Assembly (NCBI GenBank): GCA_021372815.1
Contig: JAJFTS010000225.1
Location: 1 to 38,501 of the forward strand
Length of the DNA stretch: 38,501 bases
Direction: 5' to 3'
Source of the DNA: Deltaproteobacteria bacterium
Lineage (GTDB): Bacteria > Desulfobacterota > Syntrophia > Syntrophales > Smithellaceae
A model generated the notes under the pieces. It was not told the origin of the DNA. It worked only from the letters and a program-made list of their open reading frames with translations, and did no database searches. Shown in pieces: positions 31,971 through 38,501 of this stretch. Made by a program: the position numbers and the translations under genes. Positions within the stretch are counted from its first letter, which is position 1. Each line of letters opens with the position of its first letter.

Positions 31971-33014
31971 TTAACCTGAGACAGGCACGCCGAAACTTGT
32001 AAATTTGATTTCAAAACCGTGCTTGGCGGCCAGAGATTTGATTTCGGCCACCTTATTCAGATCCGGTTTAAAGCCGGTTGAAAAATCATCCTGAGTTCTG
32101 TCTTCAAATGCCAGGATCATGGTTTCCGCCATACAGGCAAAAATAAAATCTTCCTTCAACGGCAGTTTTAATCCGATTTTCGCTGTTCGGGGCGGTTCGA
32201 TGACGGCTCCGTCAATCACAAGAATATCTTTGCGGCTGGCGCATATTTCTTCCGGAATATTGCGCGGAGAAGGAATGTCGCAGATAACCGCGCCTTCTTT
32301 GAGATTATGGGCTGTTGCCGCGGACGGCACTTCAATGGCGGAAGTTGTGAAAATTATAATATCGGCATCTTTGATGACGCTCTCCAGCGCCAGTCCTTTT
32401 GCCACAACATTTGTTTTTGATTTTTGAGCTATGAGAAATTCTTTAAGCTCGGTGAGTCTCTCAGCATTCTTCGCAAGTAGAAAAACAGTATCCGCCCTGT
32501 TCAAAAATCCCAGAGCGCAGTTCTGTCCGATGGCGTTTGTCGCTCCCACAATGGCGACTTTTGATTTGGAGAGGTCGATTCGACGCAACGCCGTCGCCCG
32601 GTCCAATGTTTCCAGAATGGCGGCGGCAGCCAAACTCGAACCGGTGGTAATAGCAGCGTTTGTTTTCCCGGCAATCCATTGTCCCCCTTTTCCGGCAATT
32701 CCCATCAAAGCACCGAGTCCGATCACCTTGGCTCCGCTTTTTTCTCCCAACTGCACGGCTTGTAAAATTTTGTTCAGAACCGACTCTTCTTTCATCGTCA
32801 GCACTTGTTTGGAAAGCAACGGACACACAATAAAGCAGCCGTCGATTTCAGCGCCTTGAGCGGAACGCAGGTTCTTCACATGATGAATTTTTAGCGGCGC
32901 CAAAATCCGCAAAATAATTTTGATGAGAAATTCAGGAGCGAGTTTGGATACAAAGCAATAATCATGAATGTTTCGGATATTGAAAGGATTAAGTACAAAC
33001 GCGAATTTACTCAT
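31971..33014 (-). CDS. Acyl-ACP reductase-like protein (cyanobacterial AAR type)
   Basis: A 347-residue Rossmann protein. The layout follows long-chain acyl-ACP reductase: a segment with GLGALMGIAGKGG, TTGSSLAAAAILETLDRA, the nucleotide motif VAIVGATNAIGQNC (about 153-166), ICDIPSPRNIPEE, DGAVIEPP, and FACMAETMILAFE near the end, which matches the CFAEAMLLEFE-like ending of the cyanobacterial enzymes. Those reduce acyl-ACP or acyl-CoA to fatty aldehydes with NADPH; the activity here is inferred. Shikimate- or glutamate-dehydrogenase-like annotations would be less fitting. First gene of the minus-strand cluster, with its own consensus promoter. Confidence 0.7.
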   Translation of the reverse strand: MSKFAFVLNPFNIRNIHDYCFVSKLAPEFLIKIILRILAPLKIHHVKNLRSAQGAEIDGCFIVCPLLSKQVLTMKEESVLNKILQAVQLGEKSGAKVIGLGALMGIAGKGGQWIAGKTNAAITTGSSLAAAAILETLDRATALRRIDLSKSKVAIVGATNAIGQNCALGFLNRADTVFLLAKNAERLTELKEFLIAQKSKTNVVAKGLALESVIKDADIIIFTTSAIEVPSAATAHNLKEGAVICDIPSPRNIPEEICASRKDILVIDGAVIEPPRTAKIGLKLPLKEDFIFACMAETMILAFEDRTQDDFSTGFKPDLNKVAEIKSLAAKHGFEIKFTSFGVPVSG

Positions 33015-33055
33015 GCAGGACTACTCCGTCAGGATTATCTTGTTCGATTGCATAG

Positions 33056-33084
33056 TTTATAAGGGGAACGGCCCTGTAAGTCAA
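33056..33084 (-). promoter_or_regulatory. Sigma-70-type promoter of the AAR-like/PFK-2-like/selD cluster
   Basis: Minus strand TTGACT (33084-33079), 17-base spacer, TATAAA (33061-33056), about 40 bases upstream of the first ATG. The region lies between this cluster and the divergent thrC. Confidence 0.75.
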
Positions 33085-33196
33085 TCATGAATATGATGTC
33101 CTTTTGCTTTGTTAGGCTCCGTGACCGATAATCTTTTTTAATTTGATTTTTTGAGATAAATAAGTTTAAAGAAGCAATGCCATTTAAAAGGTTACC

Positions 33197-34585
33197 ATGA
33201 TGCCTATTTTGTATTACAGCACGAATCGCAATTTGAAAAATGTTGCGGGAATTACTCCTTTTACCGGCAAGGTCTCTTTTAAAGATGCCCTGCTCAAAGG
33301 TCAGGCTGCGGATGAAGGGTTGTTCATGCCGGATACGATTCCCCAACTTTTCTTGAAAGATATTCAGAATTTGAAGGGACGGCCTTACAGCGAAACAGCG
33401 CTGCTTGTCGCCCGGGCATTTCTCGCCGATGAATTTCCACTGGAAACTATCCGGCAGGTGGTCATAGACGCCTACAATTATCCGGTTCCTCTCGAAGAGG
33501 TAAAACCAAAAACCTATGTGATGCGCCTGGATCAGGGACCGACCGCATCCTTCAAGGATTTTGCCGCGCGCATGATGGCGCGGCTGATGAGCAACTGCCG
33601 TCCGAAAGGCGAGCGTTTAAATATTCTTGTTGCCACATCCGGTGATACGGGCAGCGCCGTGGGCGAAGCCTTCAAGGGCGTAGCGGGAATCGACGTGACA
33701 ATTCTTTATCCGGAGATGGAAGTCAGCAACCGGCAGAAAAAACAGCTCGATACAATTGGCGGCAATGTGCAGGCGCTGAGCGTTGCCGGCAAGTTTGACG
33801 ATTGTCAGAATCTGGTCAAGCAGGCGTTTTCCGATCCGGATCTGGTCAAATTCAATCTGACCTCGGCCAATTCGATTAACTTCGGACGGATTTTGCCGCA
33901 GATCATCTATTATGTTTATGCCTACGCCCAGCTTGCCGGAAAAGACGAGCCGGCTGTCTTTTCCGTTCCCTCGGGAAATTTCGGCGACGCTTTAGGCTGC
34001 GAATACGCCCGGCGCATGGGTTTGCCGGTGGTTAAACTGGTTATGCCGACCAATGAAAATGATGAATTTCCCGTTTATCTGACAACCGGAATTTACAAAA
34101 AAGTTTCACCTTCGAGAGCGTGCATTTCCAATGCGATGAACGTCGGGCATCCCAGCAATCTGGCGCGCTTCTTTGATTTGTACGGCGGCATTGTCGACCG
34201 CGTGGGACAGGTTCATAAATACCCTGACCTGGAAGAAATGCGACGTCATATTTTTTCGGTCAGTGTCACCGATGAGCAAACCAGAGCAACCATCAAGAGT
34301 GTCTACGAACACTATCAGGTCGTTCTGGAACAGCACGGGGCTGTGGGCTGGTCAGGGCTTGTAGAATACTTTAAAACAGCGCCGGAACAAAAACTGGCCA
34401 TTTGCCTCGAAACAGCACATCCGGCAAAATTCCCCGAAGAGATTCAAAAACTTTTGGGATTAACCATACCCTTGCCGGAGAGCATGAAAAATATTGATCA
34501 AAGAAAAGGCTCTGCCGTGTCCATCACCGGTGATTACGGTGATTTTAAAAATTATTTGCAGAAGAATTTGAAGATCAAGGAATAG
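33197..34585 (+). CDS. thrC: Threonine synthase
   Basis: PLP enzyme converting O-phosphohomoserine to threonine. The 462-residue product has the long (type I) layout: MPILYYSTNRN and ADEGLFMP at the N-terminus, PLP Lys120 in TASFKDFAARMM, ATSGDTGSAVGEAFKG as the phosphate loop, and SANSINFGRILPQIIYY. ATG 33197 and 33200 are equally possible (AAAAGG upstream). No other threonine genes are adjacent. Confidence 0.96.
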   Translation: MMPILYYSTNRNLKNVAGITPFTGKVSFKDALLKGQAADEGLFMPDTIPQLFLKDIQNLKGRPYSETALLVARAFLADEFPLETIRQVVIDAYNYPVPLEEVKPKTYVMRLDQGPTASFKDFAARMMARLMSNCRPKGERLNILVATSGDTGSAVGEAFKGVAGIDVTILYPEMEVSNRQKKQLDTIGGNVQALSVAGKFDDCQNLVKQAFSDPDLVKFNLTSANSINFGRILPQIIYYVYAYAQLAGKDEPAVFSVPSGNFGDALGCEYARRMGLPVVKLVMPTNENDEFPVYLTTGIYKKVSPSRACISNAMNVGHPSNLARFFDLYGGIVDRVGQVHKYPDLEEMRRHIFSVSVTDEQTRATIKSVYEHYQVVLEQHGAVGWSGLVEYFKTAPEQKLAICLETAHPAKFPEEIQKLLGLTIPLPESMKNIDQRKGSAVSITGDYGDFKNYLQKNLKIKE

Positions 34586-34651
34586 TTTTTTCTTTTTAAA
34601 GACATACATTATGCCAGCGAGCGTCGTCGGCTGATCCTTCCTGACGTTGAG

Positions 34652-35809
34652 ATGAACATGTCATTTGACTTTGACACCCCTATAAACCGTAAAGGCACCG
34701 AAAGCCTTAAATGGGACATCTATCAAGGCCGTGATGTACTGCCCCTGTGGGTGGCGGATATGGATTTCACCTCGCCGCCGCAGGTACTCGCGGCCCTGCA
34801 TGAGCGCGTGAACCACGGCATTTTCGGTTATAACCTTACGCCGCGGGCTCTCAAGGAAACGATCATCGAAAGACTTCGCCTCCGTCATGACTGGGAGGTG
34901 CAGCCCGATTGGATCGTCTGGCTGCCGGGCCTGGTCACGGGCCTCAACATTGCCTGCCGCGCTGTCGCTTCTCCGGGCGAGGCCATTTTAACCACCATTC
35001 CGGTCTACCCGCCTTTCCTTTCAGCTCCCGGATTGGCCGGGTGCGAACTGATCACCGTGGAGCATCCCCATCGAAACCATGTCTATCAGATCGACTTTGA
35101 AGCAATCAAAGCCGCCGTCAAGGAGCGCACGAGGCTCTTTCTCCTCTGCAACCCGCAAAACCCCACGGGACGCGTTTTTACCCGGGACGAACTTGTTACC
35201 CTGGCCGAAATTTGTCTGAGTCGCGACCTTATCATTTGTGCGGACGAGATCCACTGCGACCTGATCCTGGATGCAGAAAAACACCATACTTCAATCGCCG
35301 CACTCGATCAGATCATTGCTGCGCATACGATCACTTTGCTGGCACCGAGCAAAACCTTCAACATCCCCGGTCTGGGCTGTTCCCTTGCCGTCATCCCGGA
35401 TGAAGGGCTGCGCCAGCGTTTTACAAAAGTCATGCAGGGCATCGTGCCGCATGTAAATATTCTGGGGTATACCGCCGCCCTGGCCGCCTACCGTGACAGT
35501 GAAGACTGGCGCCTGGAGTTAATCGACTATCTGCGGCGCAATCGTGACCTGGTCGAAGCCTTTATTGATCTAACGCCGAGACTGTCCATGAATCATGTCG
35601 AAGCCACCTACCTGGCCTGGATCGATGCCCGCGCCCTGGGTGTCCCCAATACCTATGCCTTCTTCGAGCAGGCCGGCGTCGGACTTTCGGACGGCGCCGA
35701 TTTCGGCGCTCCGGGTTTCGTGCGCCTCAACTTCGGCTGCCCCCGCGCCACCCTTGAGCTCGCCCTTGATCGCATGGCTGCGGCCATCAATAAACTTAAA
35801 CAAGGCTAG
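34652..35809 (+). CDS. PatB/MalY-type aminotransferase-fold C-S lyase (cystathionine beta-lyase)
   Basis: A 385-residue fold-type I PLP enzyme of the MalY/PatB group: SLKWDIY near the start, LPLWVADMDFTSPP, FGYN, LCNPQNPTGRVF, CADEIHCDLIL and PLP Lys234 in APSKTFNIPGLG. These enzymes cleave cystathionine or cysteine S-conjugates to a thiol, pyruvate and ammonia. It begins 66 bases after thrC and may be cotranscribed. It is visibly GC-richer than its neighbours, suggesting separate origin. ATG 34658 is an alternative start; neither has a strong ribosome site. Confidence 0.88.
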   Translation: MNMSFDFDTPINRKGTESLKWDIYQGRDVLPLWVADMDFTSPPQVLAALHERVNHGIFGYNLTPRALKETIIERLRLRHDWEVQPDWIVWLPGLVTGLNIACRAVASPGEAILTTIPVYPPFLSAPGLAGCELITVEHPHRNHVYQIDFEAIKAAVKERTRLFLLCNPQNPTGRVFTRDELVTLAEICLSRDLIICADEIHCDLILDAEKHHTSIAALDQIIAAHTITLLAPSKTFNIPGLGCSLAVIPDEGLRQRFTKVMQGIVPHVNILGYTAALAAYRDSEDWRLELIDYLRRNRDLVEAFIDLTPRLSMNHVEATYLAWIDARALGVPNTYAFFEQAGVGLSDGADFGAPGFVRLNFGCPRATLELALDRMAAAINKLKQG

Positions 35810-36018
35810 CGCTTATTTTTCTCCCTGGTGAGAGAAATCCAAATACTTTCAGCCAGCTGTCATTCCTGATTTATCAACATATGATCTCCGACATTTATTG
35901 GCAATATTTCCAAGAAACGTTACGCCAACGGAAATGATTTTTACAAATGTGAAACATATCGAATTTGCATGCATAGACAACATGGAATAATATAGCCAAA
36001 TATATTCCTTTTAGTTAT

Positions 36019-36045
36019 TTGACATATTCTTTTTAATCATATATA
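36019..36045 (+). promoter_or_regulatory. Candidate promoter of mvhD
   Basis: TTGACA (36019-36024) followed by TATATA (36040-36045) at a 15-base spacing, or TATAGG at 17. The 279-base gap 35810-36088 is AT-rich and otherwise empty. Confidence 0.5.
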
Positions 36046-36088
36046 GGCGCCCAAGCAGGATGATTATTATCCAATGGAAGGAGAATAT

Positions 36089-36526
36089 ATGGCTGAAAAT
36101 TTAGCAAACAAAGAATGGGAACCGAAAATCGCTGCCATCGTCTGCAACTGGTGTACTTACGCGGGAGCCGATCTGGCTGGTATCAGCAGAATTCAGTATC
36201 CGCCGAATGTGCGTATCATCCGCGTTCCGTGCACGGGAAGAATAAATCCTTTTTATATAGTCAAGGCCCTTCAGGAAGGGGCCGACGGCGTTCTGGTTTC
36301 CGGTTGTCATCCGGGTGAATGCCACTATATATCCGGAAATTTAGTGGCGCGTCGCAAGTTTGCGGCGTTAAAAAGTTTCCTCAATTACATCGGTGTGGAA
36401 GGCGACAGAACCATGTTTACCTGGGTTTCCGCCTCCGAAGGCGACAGATTCGCCCAGGTCATCAAAGGCGTGACGGCCAAGGTCAAGGCGCTGGGGCCTG
36501 CGAGCAAGCTGGTCAAGAAACTGTAG
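36089..36526 (+). CDS. mvhD: MvhD/FlpD-type iron-sulfur electron-transfer protein
   Basis: A 145-residue protein of the MvhD family, which in methanogens links hydrogenase or formate dehydrogenase to heterodisulfide reductase HdrA and carries a [2Fe-2S] cluster. Cysteines are at 19 and 22 (VCNWCTYAGAD), 48 (PCTGRI), 73 and 78 (GCHPGECHY). ATG 36089 is chosen because AAGGAG lies 5 bases upstream; ATG 36074 overlaps that site. No hdrA, hdrBC or hydrogenase gene lies within the window, so partners must be elsewhere or downstream. Confidence 0.92.
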   Translation: MAENLANKEWEPKIAAIVCNWCTYAGADLAGISRIQYPPNVRIIRVPCTGRINPFYIVKALQEGADGVLVSGCHPGECHYISGNLVARRKFAALKSFLNYIGVEGDRTMFTWVSASEGDRFAQVIKGVTAKVKALGPASKLVKKL

Positions 36527-36542
36527 GTCGCAAATATCAATT

Positions 36543-36575
36543 GCTTTCCAGGGATTGGAAAGCTGCTTCATTTTG
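36543..36575 (+). terminator. Candidate terminator after mvhD
   Basis: GCTTTCCA (36543-36550) and TGGAAAGC (36556-36563) form an 8-base stem with a 5-base loop, followed by TGCTTCATTTT. Moderate support. Confidence 0.55.
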
Positions 36576-36955
36576 CCCTTGATAGCTCACCAAAAGTAAT
36601 TAATGCTTTTTGTCTTGCAGCTGATGGATATTCTTTGACGCTAAGGTGTCTATGCTCCTTTAATCGCCCGTGTATTCAAAAGCTGCCTGCAACAAAATGA
36701 AAAATATTCCACTGTACCTTTCAGCCGGTAATCTACAATTTTCTTTAATCTATGACAGTGCGGACTTGCAGGGAAAAGAAATAATCAAAGTTACTCTCTA
36801 TTGCCCCCAGTTTCTCATTTCCCGGCTTTATGACAGGCTGCAATTCGTAATCATCAAAAAAGCTGAACTCTGACTTAATATGTGGTAGAGATCGTGCTGG
36901 ACGGCCATGACTTTGCACTTTAAATCATGCGTATCTTTCGGGAGGTATTTTCATA
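36576..36955 (+). other. Non-coding stretch before the acyl-CoA synthetase gene
   Basis: About 380 bases without a convincing gene. A 67-codon frame at 36670-36873 has no ribosome site or recognisable similarity. The last 15 bases hold GGAGG (36941-36945), the ribosome site of the following TTG-started gene. No consensus promoter stands out. Confidence 0.4.
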
Positions 36956-38501
36956 TTGAACCGCAGCATCACAACGCTCAACGAGTTTGAAGGAACAGCC
37001 CTGCTCAACCAGGGAGGAATACCCGTCATTGACGGTGTGTTGGCCAATGATCATCAGGAGGTTAAAGCGGCAGCCGGTCGGTTGGGTTTCCCTGTCGCAC
37101 TGAAGATTTGTTCGGAAAACATACCCCACAAGACCGAGCGGGGCGGAGTCGCGCTGAATATTCCAGATGCATCTTCTCTGGAAAAGGCTTATCGGGAGAT
37201 GAGCAACAGATTTTCCGATGTTCCTCATGCGTTCCTTGTGCAGAAAATGGCTTCATCCGGCACGGAACTGATTCTGGGAGCCCGGCGCGATCCCGTGTTC
37301 GGGCCAGTGGTTCTCGTGGGTATCGGCGGCATCTTCACCGAAATTTTCCGCGACACAGCCCTTGATCTTGCTCCGGTGGACAGTATGATCGCCCGCGCGA
37401 TGCTCCGGCGTCTGAAAGGCATGGCACTTCTCGAGGGCTACCGCTCTCAAAGTCCGCTGGATATTGTCGCCATCGCCAGGGCCATTTCGGCGCTTTCCCG
37501 TCTGATATCTGAACGTCAGGATATTCTCGAAATCGATGTGAATCCCTTCATCGTTTATGTGGACGGGGCTGTGGCCGTAGACGCTCTGGTGCGGCTGGAC
37601 GACGGCCATTCCAGGTCTGCCCGGAAACATCCGGCCCCCGGGACGGCAGCTCCGTTTTTCCATCCGGCATCCATAGCCGTTATCGGTGCGTCACGAAGTC
37701 CGGGTAAAGGCGGCAATATCATCTTACGCAACTTGCAGAAGGCCGGTTTCAGGGGCGCCATTCATCCCATCAATCCCACGGTTAAAGAAATCCTCGGCAT
37801 GCGTTCTTACGCACGAGTCTGCGATGTGCCGATGCCGGTGGATCTGGCCATGATTGTGATTCCTAAAACGGCGGTGCCGGAAGCTTTGCAGGACTGCGAG
37901 GCCAAAGGAGTTACCAACATCATTCTGAGCACGGGCGGTTATTCGGACGCAGGCAAAGCAGGAGCCGAAGAACAAAAAGTAATCATCGAACAGGCCCGGA
38001 AAGCAGGCATCAGAGTCATGGGACCTAACAGCATCGGCACGCTCAATCCGTCCGCCGGCATGGCCACCTCCATCGTAGGTCTTGAACCGATCAAGGCAGG
38101 CGGCGTTTCGATCATCGGTCAGTCGGGAGTTTTTTCATCGGGCTGGGCGCGTTGGATAGCAGATACCAAGCCTTTCGGGGTAGCCAAGGTGGCCTGCATC
38201 GGCAACAAAGGAGACATCAATGAAAGCGATCTTCTGGAATACCTGACCGATGATTCCGCGACTCTGACCGTCGGCATGTACCTGGAAGGCATCGTCGACG
38301 GGCGGCGTTTCATCAGGGCTGCCGACAATATCTGTACAAGAAAACCGGTGGTGGTCATGAAAGCAGGCCGCAGCGAGGCCGGAGCGGCCGCCGTAGCTTC
38401 GCATACAGGCTCACTTGCCGGATCGGACGCGGTATTCGATGCCGTCTGCCGCAGAACAGGCCTTGTGCGCACACACAATCCCGAAGCATTCTTTGATACC
38501 T
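36956..38501 (+). CDS. Acyl-CoA synthetase, ADP-forming type (ATP-grasp domain first), 3' end outside window
   Basis: The frame opens at TTG 36956, 10 bases after GGAGG, and is still open at the window end (515 codons). Residues 1 to about 210 are an ATP-grasp (beta-subunit-like) domain: FPVALKICSENIPHKTERGGV, FGPVVLVGIGGIFTEIFRD, EIDVNPFIVY. From about 235 comes a CoA-binding Rossmann domain (IAVIGASRSPGKGGNIILRNL, MGPNSIGTLNP), then a ligase domain with GQSGVFSSG and ASHTGSLAGSD, whose His is the likely phosphorylated residue. Such enzymes interconvert acyl-CoA + ADP + Pi and acid + CoA + ATP; the acyl group is unknown. The beta-before-alpha order is a recognised variant. An additional C-terminal domain cannot be excluded. 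Confidence 0.9.
   Translation, partial: MNRSITTLNEFEGTALLNQGGIPVIDGVLANDHQEVKAAAGRLGFPVALKICSENIPHKTERGGVALNIPDASSLEKAYREMSNRFSDVPHAFLVQKMASSGTELILGARRDPVFGPVVLVGIGGIFTEIFRDTALDLAPVDSMIARAMLRRLKGMALLEGYRSQSPLDIVAIARAISALSRLISERQDILEIDVNPFIVYVDGAVAVDALVRLDDGHSRSARKHPAPGTAAPFFHPASIAVIGASRSPGKGGNIILRNLQKAGFRGAIHPINPTVKEILGMRSYARVCDVPMPVDLAMIVIPKTAVPEALQDCEAKGVTNIILSTGGYSDAGKAGAEEQKVIIEQARKAGIRVMGPNSIGTLNPSAGMATSIVGLEPIKAGGVSIIGQSGVFSSGWARWIADTKPFGVAKVACIGNKGDINESDLLEYLTDDSATLTVGMYLEGIVDGRRFIRAADNICTRKPVVVMKAGRSEAGAAAVASHTGSLAGSDAVFDAVCRRTGLVRTHNPEAFFDT

Noticed and set aside
36670-36873. 67-codon plus-strand frame before the acyl-CoA synthetase gene
   Set aside because: No ribosome site, no similarity, and not in step with any neighbour.
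1-38501. CRISPR arrays, tRNA or rRNA genes
   Set aside because: No regularly spaced repeats and no tRNA- or rRNA-like sequence was noticed in reading both strands; a dedicated scan was not possible.

Overview
The window looks like a chromosomal segment from an anaerobic, deltaproteobacterium-type organism, with a Syntrophus/Smithella-like lineage as the best guess. This placement is inferred from content: a selenocysteine-containing SelD, a desulforedoxin-type iron site, an MvhD-type electron-transfer protein, tandem acyl-CoA dehydrogenases and an acyl-CoA synthetase of the ADP-forming type. No rRNA or tRNA gene was seen that could confirm it.

Layout. (1) 1-4150: the 3' part of a DUF1846 gene, then a gap-pgk-tpiA operon with a consensus promoter. 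(2) 4285-9622: a sialidase-like lipoprotein, an XRE-cupin regulator with two acyl-CoA dehydrogenases ending in a strong hairpin, and a convergent TraB/GumN protein. (3) 10185-16255: a second, long and divergent GAPDH converges on a 1405-residue protein with ATP-grasp and phosphohistidine domains but no PEP/pyruvate barrel. A small desulforedoxin domain fused to a histone-H1-like tail follows. (4) 16520-24810: a cell-wall pair (alanine racemase with a 280-residue extra domain; D-Ala-D-Ala ligase) is separated by an accessory stretch. That stretch holds a diguanylate cyclase, a small membrane protein, a vapBC module, an AT-rich diadenylate-cyclase-like gene, a complete IS3-family element with 3-bp target duplication, and a MITE-like palindrome. 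(5) 25006-27230: an HExxH protein with an FmdB zinc ribbon, a structured intergenic repeat and a second diguanylate cyclase. (6) 27354-33014: a minus-strand cluster in transcription order: acyl-ACP-reductase-like, PFK-2/FBPase-2-like, selD (in-frame UGA), DHH phosphoesterase, GalT-like. (7) 33197-38501: threonine synthase, a PatB/MalY-type C-S lyase, mvhD, and the 5' part of an acyl-CoA synthetase (ADP-forming type).

Two themes link the genes. The first is control of triose/hexose flux: two GAPDHs, PGK, TIM, a PEP-synthase-like phosphotransferase and a bifunctional fructose-2,6-bisphosphate enzyme. The second is cyclic-dinucleotide signalling: two GGDEF proteins, one DisA-like cyclase and one DHH/DHHA1 phosphoesterase. 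The most notable points are the hidden Sec codon in selD, the IS element sitting exactly between the cyclase gene and its probable native promoter, the desulforedoxin-H1 fusion and the barrel-less PPDK-like protein. All functional statements come from reading motifs; no database search was run.
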